NCBI RefSeq assembly: GCF_963422355.1
Contig: NC_085098.1
Coordinates: 3,460,632-3,524,631 of the forward strand
Origin: Corticium candelabrum
Taxonomy: Eukaryota > Porifera > Homoscleromorpha > Homosclerophorida > Plakinidae
Direction of reading: 5' to 3'
DNA: 64,000 nt
This document shows, piece by piece, positions 42,051 to 57,197 of the stretch. The notes under the pieces were generated by a model. That model saw only the letters and a list, made by a program, of their open reading frames with translations, made no database searches and was not told where the DNA came from. Both the position numbers and the translations under genes were made by a program. Every line of letters begins with the position of its first letter. Position 1 is the first letter of the stretch.

Positions 42051-42781
42051 GTGTGGTCGTATTCGTTGTCAGCAAGTGCATGGTCTAACTATGGTTGTTG
42101 CTTCATGCACGAGTCGTTTCCTGAGCGGATAATGGATTTTACGGGTTCAATTCCAGAGGAACAGTGTCTCGTTTCTTGTTGCTCGAAACTAATGGTTGCA
42201 TGGTTATTGTGTAACGCAAGAGAGCTGGTTTACATTGTTTAATTCAAGTCGTAGTGTGTCTTTCTTTTTGTCTCACAGTGCTGCGGCCCGAGTAAGAGAA
42301 AGTGTTCTAGCGTTTGGTAGACGATTTCGACAGGGTACCTCTTCTAGTGATCATGAGATGTGGGAGTTACCATATCATCTGATGACAACAGCTCGTCATC
42401 TATTTGGAGCTCTACTTGGAGCTGGTCGACAAAGCCCGAAGTTGAACTCGGTTCTCTCAAAGGGAAATGTTTCAGCGTTGGGAACAACTCTTGCGCAGAA
42501 CGACATTCTTTTGTTTGTGGATTTAATATCGGACAATGCAAGCGACGACCGCTCGCCATTTGCCGATAGCCTAGTGAACAGATTAGATTTGACTACTATG
42601 AAATGGTCAACAGAAACAACGTAACCAGCAGCACTCAAACTTTTGCCAACTTTTGCATTATTTTCTACAGCAAACGTTTATCAGATTCTATTCTAATACT
42701 ACGGCGGTGTGGGGGTGTATCTCATTAGCACATGTTTCGATAAGGTTCCATTTTATCGTTCTACTTGGGGGCTATTACAAC
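42051..42781 (+). pseudogene. 5' part of the third kelch-TKL copy, cut by the duplication junction
   Basis: It encodes kelch-region pieces ([47 protein letters not shown]) with stops and frameshifts. It matches 58269-58996 closely and stops at TGGGGGCTATTACAAC, where sequence homologous to 26033 begins. It is the left half of the pseudogene whose full remnant is at 58262-61350. Confidence 0.85.
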
Positions 42782-43169
42782 GATAAGTTAATTAAAGCCA
42801 ATAAGAAATGGGCGTTTCCCATAGCAGCGTAAAGTCTAGCCCCCCCCCATTTCTAGAGGTCACGCTATGCCGCTGTGACTATTTCAATAATATGATTTTG
42901 TTGCTACTATGCTTTTTATATTAGTTAGAAAGATAGGCAAAATGTTGACTTGTGGTTGAAATAATGTTGTCATGTTGTCTGGTTTTGTTTAGAGTGAGGA
43001 TATACAATTGCCGTTAATTCAATCGAGCACGTTGGTGAATTCTAGTGGTAGTGGAAGAAAAAATATTAAAGCGAGGACTAGAACAGAGCGGCCACGTTTA
43101 GCAAAGAAGTTGCAGATTTTTTCTAAGTAACTGATGTTCTTTGTTTAACATACTTGCAGGATAGTATGC

Positions 43170-43217
<48 letters not shown>

Positions 43218-43218
43218 T

Positions 43219-43317
<99 letters not shown>

Positions 43318-43405
43318 GCAAACCAGTTCTTACAATTAACCAACAAAAGTCGTACATTGGTAACGGACAGAAACAGTTTGATTTAAATGGAAAATATATG
43401 TATTG

Positions 43406-43472
<67 letters not shown>

Positions 43473-45009
43473 TGAGTTACAGAGCAGGAAAACTGAATGA
43501 TCAATAGGTAGATGAACAGAATAAAAGACTGACAGCAATCGTGTTGACAGACAATCGACATTTCAGTCAGACTCTATAGTGAATTGAAAGCTGGACTTTG
43601 TTACTGCAGATGATATTACAGACTAAACTAACTTTCTATCAACAGAACTCTTCCTGGCCAGCAAAGACGTCAAGATTACGTCAATAACATTGAAGACAGT
43701 CTTGTTTCTCACCCTCTTGGTTTCTATCCTCACTTACAAGAAGCAGTATTATCAGATGTATGGGACATTGATATTCAATGCATATGCAAATGTAGTTAAA
43801 CATTGGTATGTGTGTGTTGGTCAGCTATTTGATGAGGTGATGGACATTTTAGATCCAGAAGTGATAGCATCGGTGAGACAAGCATCGTAGTCTTGTGTTT
43901 ATTTGTTGCAATTAAAGTCAAAATGACTTACAAGTACAGTAGAACCTTGTTAATCTAAACAGCACTGTACTGTACCTTCCCGCAGATAGCTGTTTGAATT
44001 ACTGAATGTGTTTGAATTCATGAAATGCTTGGCCTCAGAAATTGTGCTTTACTCAGTACCATATCACTAACTAAGTGTATGTTGTGCAACTTTGTCTTCA
44101 ATTCATCCGCGATGGATTGCTATGTGTCATTTATGGTCAGCATTTGCGTAGATGTTTAACCTTCTAGTATTGACCAGACAAAATGCTTGATAACCCAAAC
44201 TTAGTTGCCTCAGAATTTCTAACATGGTCTCTGGATTTGCGAGGCCTCATGCTGGACTGTGGGATTACCCAGTGTTTGGATTAGTGAGGTTCTACTGTAA
44301 GATTGCCCGGCTTTTTTTTTATTAAAGCTTGCATGTCACCAAACTATTTACTCACTTGCTTACAATATTTGTCTGTCTGTCTATCTGTCTGTCTGTCTGT
44401 CTGTATGTATGTATGTATGTATGTATGTCTGTATATTTATGTATGTATGTCTTTTGATGTACGATGAATCAAGCACAGAGTTGCAGTGCTCAAAATTACT
44501 GCTGGTTATCGGTCAATGGCTGATCATATTTGGATAATGACTGGTGATAGCTGCTAATTATCAGTCAAGGTGCCTTGTCAACTTTAGTAGGTCATTAGTG
44601 TTGAGAAGAGCTATCCCAGCTCTATGAACGCCAAGTGTATATATAGTCTATATACCTATGTGATACAATGTATAATATGTTAGCTATGTACATTATTTAG
44701 CACCATCTATTTAGTCTCTGTTCATGTGTTGGCCTCTGAAATTAGCATCTTAACAATCTATAGTACTGCCCACTTTTTACCTTATTTGTCAGTCCGCAAT
44801 CTTGTTTGCATGAGAGGGACGGCCTTGTATGTTTATCTAAGTCTTGTGATAGGACATGCAGTTAGCTATTGTTGTGTTACTATACTATGAATGCTGTAAC
44901 ATCTTTAGCGAATTATGATACATGCTGTGTTTGGTACGGTACATGCAACATGAGTAGTTAGTGAGCTTATAGTATACTGAACATCTGTTCAAACTTCCCT
45001 GTTACTCTT

Positions 45010-46450
45010 TGTCTTTAAATTCATTGTTAGAGTGTTGTGTATCTGGACAAAGTTGCACAGTTTCTTTACCCAAAAGATGCCCCGATGACCCATGAGCCTG
45101 TGCGTGTGAGAACTGATGGCAATTGCTTTTTTGGGCTATTGCGATGTCCTTGACAGGAAATGAAGAAAACCACCAGCAACTCTGTCACCACGCTGCATAA
45201 CAGCTCTGCAACAAGCCACTTAAACTCCCACTGAAGACTTATTAATGAAACTGATCGTAGAACAAGTATTAGACGACGTTATCTGATCTGCTAGAGGTCA
45301 GTGTCGAGGGAAATCAACTTGAAAATTTTGATTCAAGCGCTGCTGTATAGATCAATAGGTGGTCAGACTGTTCAAGAACTCATCATGAAAGTCACTCCCA
45401 AAAAAGAAATGAATGCATCAGCAGAGAGATCATCTATCAACACTTCAGTGATCAATGAGGCAACTGAAAACTGAAACAGTATGTGAGGAAGAGAAGTCAG
45501 TATCTCTGGATGATTGGGGGACTCTTGGATCTTGAATGATGAGTGAGATATGGTCACACTACCACAACTTGCATCGTCACACTAGCGCAACTCGCATGTT
45601 GTCAGAATAGCGTCTCAGATCTGTACATCTCCATACAAAGATGTTTATAATGTGGTGTTAGAGTAAATTGCTTAATTTGATGTAAAACTGTACGGTTTCC
45701 GGTTTCCTATGTTTTGTTAGTTACTGCAATTTTAGGTGCTTTCATATTGTAAACTAAATTTAGTAATGTGTATTCAACTGACTGTTGCTTCTTGGTTTTT
45801 GATTGCTAATTAAATTAGTGATTAATAAATTGTTATTGCTAAATGCTTTTTATTTACTAACTAAATTAGACGACCGGTAAAAAACGAGTGACCGGCTATA
45901 ACTTCTGGCATTACCAGCCATACGTCCGATTAACTTTGAAAACTAAATTTTGAGCTCTGGAGCTGGACGTAAGCATGGCTCACCCTTGAAGCAAAGACAT
46001 TCTAACTAGAGCGTCTAAAGAGGCAGGCTATGCAGCTGAGAGACGTGAGATGAGAAAGAAAAGCAAATACGAAGCCTTGTCAGTTCAGGATGCCACAACA
46101 CCTAACTTAGTTCCTCTGGTCTTTGAACACTTTGGGTTCTGGGGTCAGGAGGCTGATAACTTCCTGAGCTCACTCTCGAAGAAATCAAAAGATTTGGAGG
46201 GCAGAAGTACTGAAGCCGACTTTAGGACAAGATGGCGTAGACAGATTTCTATAACTATGCAGAGATGTAATGCTAGAGTTATACTAAAGAAGATAAGTAG
46301 ATTGCATGTAGTTAAGATAGACTATTTTTTATTAGATGTAGATATTCAGCACTATGTTTATTAGGATAATAGCTATGACTTCAAACATTTCAGTAGTTTT
46401 TGTTAATGCTTAGGATGCTTTCATTATTGTGATTGCTACATTTACAGTTT
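45010..46450 (+). pseudogene. OTU-like and LINE C-terminal fragments, A2 copies
   Basis: Counterparts of 27820-29270. The OTU core here reads TDGNCFFGLL. The LINE C-terminal frame 46050-46364 is open for 104 codons (LVPLVFEHFGFWGQEADN; RRQISITMQRCNARVI), so this copy is better preserved than the A1 copy, which has a stop near 28889. It is followed by (TCTG)n at 46470-46492. Confidence 0.7.
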
Positions 46451-47341
46451 GGGAAAGAATAAAACAATCTGTCTGTCTGTCTGTCTGTTTTTTATATAGT
46501 TTCCAACACCAAACTATCATACATTGCTGCTAAATCGCAAAGTTTGCGAGTCCACAACTAATAAGTAATCTAAATACAATATCTGTCTGTTTGTGTGTCT
46601 GTCTGTCTGTCTGTTCGTCTGTCTGTCCAATACATATATTTTCAACATTGAAATCTACATACAACACAACTAAGCAACTCTACTGTCTGTCTGTCTGGCT
46701 GTCTGTTTGTCTGTCTGTTTGTCTATTTGTATGTATACCGTATTTCTTCCAATGCAAACGCATCCTTTCAATAATTTCCACCTTCATGAACACGCAGTTC
46801 GGGGCTCATTTCCATTAATAGATGCTCACCTTCTAAAAACCACATGCTGCTGTAGTATGTACTGTATGAGCCATTATGCATTGTCATAATGAGGTTTGGA
46901 AAATAGAAGCCCACATTCCAATAATTTCTCTCCTTCTAATACAAGTCTAGTCTATGGACCATTCCAAACAATACAAGTAGTGGACTTGTATTAGAAGAAG
47001 TACGGCATGTACATGTACGTACTATATTTCTTGTCTGTTTTTCTGTCTCTATTAACTCAATACTTATGTATAATTACAATGACTGTATTATTCTCATTAG
47101 GAAGCGAGTAGTGAAATCGATGAAAAAGAAGTTTGATGTCTTCGTGACTCAGTTTGTCTTCTTCTCATGACGTTTTCTCTCTAGGACAGTGTGGCTGATG
47201 AACTGCTTATTGAGTCGCCAGTACTACTAGTGCCCTCACTGCATCAACTAACAACATCATCTGACAAGTACAGTGCGCTGACTTTTTTGTGATACACTCG
47301 TATACAAGCATGCACACAAAGAATGCAAACTTGAATATTTG

Positions 47342-47456
<115 letters not shown>

Positions 47457-48010
47457 CTCGTAGCTGTGAAGCGAGTAGAACAGCTTTATTTACTAGTTAG
47501 AACAGTAAATTCTGTTTTATTTGAATTGAGTAGCACAGCAAAAGTGTTGGACAAGCTTATGTATGCCAGAACTAAGAACGCATGCTGATAAAGGTCTCTT
47601 GCCGCTTGGTGCAGTGTGAGAGCTGGTAGCGTGTTGACATCTTAACAGTGCCACTACTGCTTCCACTTTCCCTCTTCATATACTTTAGAAAACTCAGTCC
47701 TTTCGCTAAAGTGTAGGTTAAGAATTGTCTATTTGTATTTCTTGTAGAAACCATGTTGTCAAACGGCCAAGCTACAGATGGAGACCCCAATCAACAGTTA
47801 ATCTTGACACAACTGATGGAAGAAGAAGGTTTTACTGAAACGTTGCTCATTATATATCTTTACCATCAACTATTGTTCTCTTCGCGCTGTGGTATCTCTC
47901 GATCTCCTTCACATTAGACAGACAGACAGACAGACACAGACAGACAGACAGAATTTAGTTGCTTTGCTTAGATGGTGTATAATAGCTCAATGTTTGAAAA
48001 TATATGTAAT

Positions 48011-48060
<50 letters not shown>

Positions 48061-48429
48061 TGAGATTCTCGTCAGCACTGCCACCAATCAGTACCTTGCC
48101 CTGACTACGAATCAGAAATCTTTTGTAATAATATTATTAAGAGGTGGAGTTACATTTACCAACTTGCCCACAAAGATCCTCAAGTACTACCCCCTTGTAC
48201 CTCCTAGTATAGAATCTGTGTGTGTATTTTAGGACACCGCTGTTGGTTCTCTTCATGGAGCTCAAGCATCTAGAGAGTTTATATTCACAACAAGAATAGA
48301 CGAATGCTAAGGGTACTGTACACATTCTTTATAATCATTCTTTGTTGTATGACTGACCAGTGATTATATGCTCATAGATGTTATCATCAATTACTACAGA
48401 AGACAAAACATCAGTATGAATTATAGAAG

Positions 48430-51400
48430 TAGAGTTTATACATGCTTAACTAATTAATTTATTATTTATTGACAATCCTAATGCAAAGAATATGTCAATA
48501 TCTCAAAATGTGTCTAGATGGACATTGCTCTCGTTCAGTGTATGCAGCAGGGGATTCTGTTCTCTGTCTTTCTTTCCGTCCTAGTGTGAGACCATCCGCG
48601 CGAGTTGCGGGAGTCCGAGGCAGGCGCGCCGTTTGTAACGCAAACGGCTGTCTAGCACGCGATAGTAACGACCTCATTCGGTCACTGTACACTGGTTTTC
48701 AGTCGGTATGTGTCATTGTGTATGACGTATTATTGCAGTAAAGTTCTCGTCCATTTTGTACAATCATCGAAGGCAATGGTCGACTTCTATTGCAGGTAAG
48801 CATGCACTCGCACTGAACGGCTAGGAATGAGTTGGTTGTTAGCGGCTAGCAAAGCAGACCTTGTTCCAGTTCTTTTTTTGCGCGCTTCTCTAACACGTGA
48901 CCGTGACATGTGCTGTTGCACGTGTAAGTGAAGCACGTTTGGCACGTTTACAGTACTGTAGTAGAGTGGAAGAAGGTAATGGGAACGGGTGTAACTTTTG
49001 ATTACGCATTCAGCCAGAAGTGAAACATTCTGAATACTAATGGCCATATGTCAATTGAAGGCCGACAGATAATTCTGCTCATCGTCAGCTCCATGGGTTT
49101 TTCATACTGTATTCAAATTCAATAACTCTAGAGGCGTGGTCTTGAACGTTTTGTAGAGGAAAGGTTCTTTGATGCAACCAAAACAGAATCAGAATTATGG
49201 CTATTAGTGATGTCCTAATTCTGCAATTATAATGCTTCAGGGAATTCCATGGCCTCTACCTATTCCCTAACCACCCTGCACATGCAAAGGCATGCACATA
49301 GTACCAAAATGTTCTAATAAGACCCTTGCCCTTGTAGTGACTAATACGGTAAGATCTTCAATTCAGATTTAAAAGGGGATAGTACTACTACAGGTTGTTT
49401 TATTGTAAGATTCAAAGATGTGGAATATTTTAACACAAGCCTAGGGGTTCTCTGGTCTTCTCTTGTTTTATGGATACTTCTCAAGCATTTGATTGATTCA
49501 GTCGGGGTCTATCAAAATATTAGATGTGGTTTCAACAATATAGTGTTCTACTTTGCAGTGTTGCATATGCATGGTATGGCAAATTGAATGCCAAGGTTAT
49601 ATGGGGTCAGGTTTAGAAATGGTTTTTGTGAGGTTGGAGTGTCATTGCCAGTTTATTCTGTATTCAGATTGATGATTACATCTTAAACAGTTGGCATCAT
49701 CTGGATGTAGTTGCTGTGTTGAAAATGCTATAGTCTCGACACTAGGCATTCCTCCGGCCGCTCTTGATGGTTCTTCCACATGACTCCAGCAATGGGGCAT
49801 GCTATGTCGGAGCTGTTGCATATGCTGATGATGCAGTATTTGCTTGTTATATGGCACTGCAAGCATTTACAATCACTGCATATGTTCAGCAAGTTGGTAT
49901 TTTAATTTTAAAACGACAAAGTGCATTTGATTTATGTCAAGTAAAGCAAGATGAATGCCACTCCCTGGATAGTTGTCCGTTACAATTATTTCACCAATGG
50001 AAACATCTTGCTGTTTGAGTCAAAGGGTGTCTATTGATTGTGAGGTTACATTGTTTGCACCTTTTGACATGGATTTCATCTGTAGTTTTGTAGCGATTAA
50101 GATCTATACAAGTTGCTGGGAATGATGTTCTAAGAAGCATCTGCAACGATTCCTACCAATATCATGTTGGTACAATTTTGACGTCAACAAGTCTTTTTCT
50201 TGTGGTACATATAATTAAGAGACAAAGACAACAAGTTTGAAACACTTTCACAATCATCGAATCGTGTTGGTTAGGTATTATTACAATCAATGAACGCTTT
50301 TGTCTTCACTGATTGTAGGTTATGAATGTCACATGTGTGTATTCAGTAAGAGAGATATCAGGACCATCTGTAGCTGCAGCAGTTAGAAATCATTTTGTTG
50401 CCTTTGTGTCATCATCAAGAACTGATGCAGCTCGAGTAGCAGTTGATTGGTTGAAGAAACTTTTGTGTTTAGTAAATAGCTCTTAGAGAGGTGTTTCCTG
50501 ACACTAATGCGGTATGTAAATATTATTTATTGCCGTTTTTGTAATACTGTAATTGGTCTGATTTTCTTTGTTGTTGTTATTATTCATAGCTGTATGTTGT
50601 TTACACCAGTTCTCCTTGTGTGATGCAAATTTAAGATTTGTTCTATGACATATTGAATGATTGGAATGAGTAGTAAGAAATTACCCTTTGCTGTACTGTG
50701 ATCTTTTGTCTTGGGTGTTCTTTACTCATGTTAACGTTTTGAGTCTAGTGACATGAACCACATGCATACTGTATATTACCATGCATATGCAGTCACACAA
50801 AAGCCAAGTACTTACCAGAAGTGAACTAAAAAACAAGCTGTCATCCGGTTTGAAGGTCTTCCTTGTGTCAATTAATGGGAAATTGGAGAACTGCTATATC
50901 CAAAGTACCTTAATGCGTAGAGAGGATTATTTAGTTCAAATAATGTAGTGCTTAGGAATGGTGAAGGGGGCTCAGAAGAAGAGATCTAGTTGCCAAATCT
51001 TAGATCTACATCTAATCTGAGTATAGAGGAAGTGACACACGCATAGGATATAGCGTGTCAGAGTGGCGCGATTTTGACACCTGTAGTTGCTTTTGTACAT
51101 ATCAACGGCAGTCAACGTGTTAATCTCACACGTCATATCATTTTCGTGCTACTTTCTCTCCAACACTCAGTGGGTGGGGAAAATAGAAGGAACAGTTTGC
51201 ATGACCATGAGAGCTAGTCATGTACCTTTGTAAAATAGCCAATATATCAGCTATAGTTTGCCTCTAGTGTTTATATGAGTTCTCTATTGTGTAAACTAGC
51301 ATCTAAGATGACGTTATCTCTATTGTTTATTGTTTGACTTTACATGAACAGCTAATTTGAGATTAGATTAAAGGGGGATTTAGAGGGAGATCCGGTTCTG

Positions 51401-52327
51401 CGGAACGGGGATCAGCGTGTCTAAGAATCCATCACGTGTGCACACTGACAGGTTTATGATAGAGTAAGGGTATGTAAGTGTTGCAAACTGTATATAATTT
51501 TTCAATTCCAATAATTCACATAGAAACCTCAATAGCCATTTCGTGGTGGTAAATTTCCAACAAGAAAATACTCTACTGATTCCATGCCTCTTCGCTTTAC
51601 TAAAAATACGCTATTTGGACATAAACTTGGTCTTAGATATTCCTTTCCCTTCTCTTAGGCCGTCCTGCTAGGTTCCGTGGTAAATTGTTGTTTTTGTCTT
51701 AGGGCAATTCGTCCATGGGCAACAGTTTCTCTGCTTACTGACCATCAGAAAAGTGAAATTCTTGCGGTAAGTATATAGGTTAAAACAACAAGGAACTGAG
51801 TCCCCATATATCCCCATGCATACAGACACGCGTTGAGAAGTATTCTACACGTACACCCCTAGGTGAGAATGTTGGTGGAAAGTCTTGTGCACCTGGAATG
51901 ACGGGCGTCTCCAACACCAGAACTGATAAATGTATAGGAGCAATTAAGAAACAAGGTAGCCCGTGATTTCATACAAGAACTTCTACTTCGCATCTATTGT
52001 ACACTAAATGGAGACTTTAAGTGTCTTAACTTAAAGCTGTCTGACCTGCCTGTTCGCAAAGCACTATAACGTGTCAAAATTTGGTGACTAACGATCACCG
52101 TGTTGAAGGAGATGCTATCAGTTGGCACGGCCTACTCGAGAAAGTGTGCGTCAGATATGGATAGCGCGAGGAACGACAATGAACTGAAGATGATGAGCGT
52201 TTTATTGTTAACACTGCTAAATTTCTCTGGGGAATTATTCGGTACAGAACGACAGTCTAAAAGGAGCGCTTGCATTATCAGTTTAGTTAGCGTTGAAGCA
52301 CGGCTGCTACTTCTATCTTTCCACAAA
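48430..52327 (+). other. Unassigned conserved block, A2 copy
   Basis: The counterpart of 32885-36822. It keeps the start-like exon (MVDFYCR, about 48777-48796), the hydrophobic segment LGVLWSSLVLWILLKHLIDS (from about 49415) and the IRPWATVSLLTDHQKSEIL exon (about 51704-51768). A segment VAAAVRNHFVAFVSSSRTDA (about 50368-50430) is open here but frameshifted in A1. No gene assignment. Confidence 0.4.
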
Positions 52328-55300
52328 ATGAGTAGTACAAGTTCAGCCGTTCTGTTACTATGCTTGGCTGCGCAACTGCTGTTGGTGCTGGCATGTGATT
52401 CGATGGCGTCAAACTCTAGTTGGCAGGAGAGTGAGACAATGACATGGGACAGACTTGAACCAAATACATGGCATCCTCTCTACAGTTGGAGTAGAAACAG
52501 CCCCATAGCAAGAAAGCATGCACAAGCAACGCACGTTCTACACAAAACGGCAAACGAACAGTTTAGAAAATTGCTGCTGTTGTATGGTGGTGAGAGCAGT
52601 GATTCTGACGACAGAACGTGGATCTATGATTATCATTCTAACTCTTGGGAAGTGATCAGACAACAATCAGGACCTCGAGGGATCACACACCACACGATGG
52701 TAACACTTTGTGACACGCAAGTTCTACTGTTTGGTGGTTATCAGTCTCGGTCTTCATCTAAAAGCAAAGCTTGTAGCAACGAAACGTGGATATTTGATAT
52801 GAAACAAAAGGTCTGGAGACGAGTTGACACGTCCGTTGAATCTAAGACTGGAAAGGTTCACGTCACTCCGAGATGCAGACACACCGCTGCTGTAGTTCAC
52901 TTCCAGAAGACGTCATGCACCTGCAAGGAATCTATGGTCATTTACAGCGGATTTTATCAGAGTGATCACACGTGGGATTCGCACGCAAACGAGGGTCTCA
53001 ATGATATGTGGATGCTTGTGTGTAGCAACGATGTTCCTCTGGGTTACAAGTGGATCCAATTTCAACAAACAGCTCCGATATTAGCTTACCCAGGAGCCGT
53101 TTCAGTATCTAGTAAGAGACAGTTGTACGTTGTTGGCTCGTGGATGTATTACAGAGACGGCAAGTATCACTTGCCGCCCAAAGGAAGCGGTCTGTGTTGG
53201 GAAGTGTGGTCATATTCGTTGTCAGCAAGCGCATGGTTGAAACATGGTGATTGCTACGTGAGCCAATCCGGTCTTGGGCAGATAATTTATATCACGAGTT
53301 CAAATAAAAAGCAATATATTCTACTTTGTTGCTCTCGGTTGTTCGACGCTTATGATGTCATTGAAGAGAGATGGTCTCGAAAAGAATCTACAATTTATCC
53401 CAGGGAGGAACGGACTATGTGGTTTTTGTCTCTCGTTACTACAGCTCAGTTAGGAGAAAGTGTTTTAGCGTTCGCTAGACGATTTATACAAGGTCCAGCT
53501 CCTAGTGAGATGTGGGAGTTGACTATACTTGATGATAATGATAAAGACATTTGGATCTGGTGGAGAAAAACAGATATTAAGCGCAATCCTCTTAAAGGGA
53601 AATTGTTTAGCGTGGGCGGACTAACACCTGCACAGAACGAGATTCTGTTGTTTGGTGGCCTTAACATTAGACATGACAGGAACCAGCGACCTGCTCCAGA
53701 TACCATGATGGAGAGATTTGATTTAACTACTTCCAAATGGTCAACAGAAAAAGGCTTAACAAGCAATACACCACCTTTTGCATTACTTTCTACAACAACA
53801 GTTCTATCAGATTCTATTCTAATCTACTACGGTGGTGCGCGAGTGCAGATGCTCTCCTCATGTATGGATATGATTGCATTTCATGATTCAACTTGGGGCT
53901 ATTACAACCAGCTGAGAGTTTGGATCAAGTACTCTGAGACGGGGCGGCGGCCGCTGCCAAGAATGGCGCATTCTGCTGTCGCATCAGACAAGCGAACAAT
54001 GATATTGTACGGAGGCGCTAGATTAGTTTCAAAAAATTGTAACATAGAAATGATTGTCCGGCGGGATCTCTGGAGTTTCACTTTACCCCCACTTACAGAT
54101 CCCGTAGATCTTTCATACGAGCAATCTAATGCGAAGTGGCTTTTGCTAAACGATTCCGGTCCAAACAATTCCTATTTATCCTCTTTAGTCAAAATTGACC
54201 AAACTCTTTATGTATATGGTGGATCCGGACCCGACCATAGTTTTTCCCTAACTGAAAAAAGTTCATCTTTTATTATGAAAATGAAATGCAATTGCTCAAA
54301 TAGTCTGTGGAAGTACAACCTATCAAGCAAAGTTGGATGGCAAGAGATCATTTACTCAGGCTTAGGTCCAGGCAAACTGTGTACACCTACTGCCAACCAG
54401 TTTGGTGACCACATGCTGATCACAGGCGGTTGCAGTAGCTACTTTGAAGTGCGATTTAATGTCGAGACGCAACTTCCAGAATATCGCTGTCCATTGGAAC
54501 CAGCAACGGCAGGCGTGTGGATGTATGACCCTGCATCTGTACGATGGTTGCGGTTGATCAGTCAACCAGCTTATCGCGACACCATACTCGGTCCGACGGT
54601 TATTGTTTGGAACGACCTTCTCTTGTATTTCGGTGGAATTCCAACGAATTCACTTTCATCAGGCGACATCTTGGAAGACTGGAGTGGTTTTTATATGTAC
54701 AGACCGGCCTGCCCACCAGGCACGCAAAGTGCTGATATTATGAAATACGCGTGTTCTGATTGCTCTGTGGGCTCTTACGCTGCCACGTCTAATTCCAGCT
54801 GCTCTCGATGTCCACTCGGTCTCACCACATTAGGTAAAGCGTCTACAAACGAGGAAATGTGCAGACAGTGTGTGCCCGGATATTGTGGTCACGGTACATG
54901 TACTGTTACGTTGATAGGTCCGGAGCCCAACTGCGTATGCCAATTCGGATTTACCAACGATGAAGACGGACTGTGTACCGTTCCAACCTACTATATGGCT
55001 GGATCGGGATTTCTAGCAGGAGTCGTTCTTCTTGCACTCGTCGCCGTTATGGTGGCCAAATTTCGAAGAACAAGAAGAAATCACGATGACATGATCAGAC
55101 ACAAGGAGCTAGAGTTAACAGAGCTCACTAACAGCTGGAACATCGACTCTAGAGAGTTAGCACTGCGACAACGGATCGATCGAGACTCTCCCGGAGGATA
55201 CGGCGAGGTCTATCAAGCGGAGTATAGAGAGATGATCGTGGCAGTCAAGAAGTTGCAAGGAATCCATCAACATCTCGACAGAATCGAGTTGGAGTTCGAG

Positions 55301-55929
55301 CGGGAGATCGAGGTGATGAGAACCATTAGACATCCGAACATCGTTCTGTTTCTTGGAGGCGGTCGCTACCATGACGACGGTTGCCCATTTCTCGTTGTGG
55401 AGTATATGGCTAGAGGGTCATTGGCGGCGATTCTAAAAAACGAAGACATCGAGTTGGAAGATAGTCTGAAACTAAGGTTTACTCTAGAGGCAGCCAAAGG
55501 ACTGAGATTTCTTCACAGTCAACGTCCTCCTCGTGTGCACCGTGACCTTAAGAGTGGTAATCTGTTGGTCAGCCAGCGATGGGTAGTCAAGGTGGCCGAT
55601 TTTGGAGCAGCTCGATTGGTACGAGAAGAAGGCAAGAATCAAGAGTCTGTTAGAGGAGAGGGACCACTCGATCCAGAAGCTCCACTACTTCATGCAGACT
55701 ATCAGCTATCGCTGTGTGTGGGAACGCCACATTGGTGTGCACCAGAGATACTGTGTGCAGACAAATACGGAACACCTGCGGATGTCTACAGGTATACATA
55801 CATACATACATACATACATACATACATACATACATACATACATACATACATACATAGATACATACATACATACATACATACATACATACATACATACATA
55901 CATACATACATACATACTTACAGACATAC

Positions 55930-55977
<48 letters not shown>

Positions 55978-56618
55978 GCATATGCACTTTTGATGTCGTT
56001 GCTGTCGTAGTTTGAGATGTATTTTTATTACTACAGATATTCTTATTAAAGTATTTTTGATAAACAGTTTTACTTAAAGGTCATCCACGATTCTAATGAT
56101 TATGTGCTTGCTGGGAAAAGTCACGTGCTTTTTCCATTTGACGTAATGCATTGCTTAACTCATTCTGTGGTGTGTGGGACTGTTTGTCGGTCCGCTATTT
56201 AAATATTTACGGTCGTTGTAGACAGTTCTAGTTTTGAATTTTCTTTTTAATACTATTGTACTTTTTACCCAGTTTTGGTATCGTGATGTGGGAAATTTGG
56301 TCAAGAAAAGTTCCATATGAAGATTGTCATTTCCGTTCTGTTATCGACTTGAAGTCAGCCGTTTTGAGGGGAGTAAGGCCTACCATATCTGATGATACAC
56401 AAAATGATTACGTCAACTTCATGCGTCGCTGTTGGGCAGCAGACAGTGCCGCTCGACCTTCGTTTCAAGAAGTGGTGTCCCGGATAGATGATATGATTGA
56501 GGGTGACGCTCTTGTCAGTGAGGAGAGACAATACAGTGGCGTAGCCAGGTGTACCGTTTGGAGGTTGCACACAGAATCTGAGACTGATGAGACACAGAAG
56601 TATCCGTTGATTCAATGA
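52328..56618 (+). CDS. Kelch-ectodomain TKL receptor kinase, copy A2 (1269 aa)
   Basis: Exons 52328-55791 and 56273-56618, same phase and architecture as copy A1: signal peptide, kelch repeats, Cys-rich/EGF-like stalk, transmembrane helix and TKL kinase (Lys974, HRD Asp1073, DFG Asp1091). It lacks the 38-residue MITE-derived insert, so it represents the ancestral form. The start MSSTSSAV was preferred over the in-frame ATG at 52100. The upstream extension is not open in A1, and only the later ATG places a signal peptide at the N-terminus. Substitutions against A1 cluster in the kelch part (for example [11 protein letters not shown] versus [11 protein letters not shown]). The kinase differs at only a handful of positions. 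Confidence 0.88.
55793..55975. repeat. (CATA)n-(TA)n array at the A2 kinase splice donor
   Basis: About 130 bp of CATA with single-base interruptions, beginning at the +1 side of the donor, then about 35 bp of TA. Confidence 0.95.
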
Positions 56619-56679
56619 AAACAATGACTGCGAACATTAATTACGTGCTGATATCTATCTTATCTGTATACTAATAAAA

Positions 56680-57150
56680 TTGACGGTGTTTGTATGTATA
56701 TATATAAACTGGTTGATAGGTATAACCGGCTATCGACCAGTTTGATAGCCGGTTATACCTGACACCCACGAGGCTAGCTGAAATTTGGGGTATAAGCGTA
56801 ACTCGGCATGGGTAAGAGCAAATAGGCAGGATGGCGTCGGCCTTCAGCTTCATTCGGTTTCCTTTTGAACCCGTTCTTTGCATGGGCTATATTTGCAGGC
56901 GAAACTTACAACTATATCTGTGGGTATTTCTTTCATTGAGATGCCACAGAAGAAGAGGACTACCCTAGGCCGTCGCATATCTGTTGCCATGAGACAAAAA
57001 CCTTGAGGAACCAAGAGGAAACGTGATGGAAGGCTGTTGGCCAACAGGGACAACATCGCGTGAGAAACATGAAGAGACCCCATGCAGAACAACGAAGGCT
57101 GTCGGCCACCAACACACTCAGAGAGAGAGAGAGAGAGAGAGTCAGCTACC
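56680..57150 (+). pseudogene. Helitron-like fragment, A2 copy, with small hairpin
   Basis: The counterpart of 41290-41800, shorter by one REN-ARA repeat. Just upstream, GATAGGTATAACCGGCTATC and GATAGCCGGTTATACC (about 56716-56760) form a hairpin present only as a single arm in A1. A (GA)n run is at 57120-57140. Confidence 0.45.
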
Positions 57151-57197
57151 TCCGGACTGTGACATGTGTCGCCATTGTGCTACCCTCATACTACTAG

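Noticed and set aside
52100-52327. N-terminal extension of the A2 receptor by 76 codons from an upstream ATG
   Set aside because: The same region in A1 has in-frame stops, and the internal ATG gives a clean signal peptide. The extension is most likely 5' UTR.
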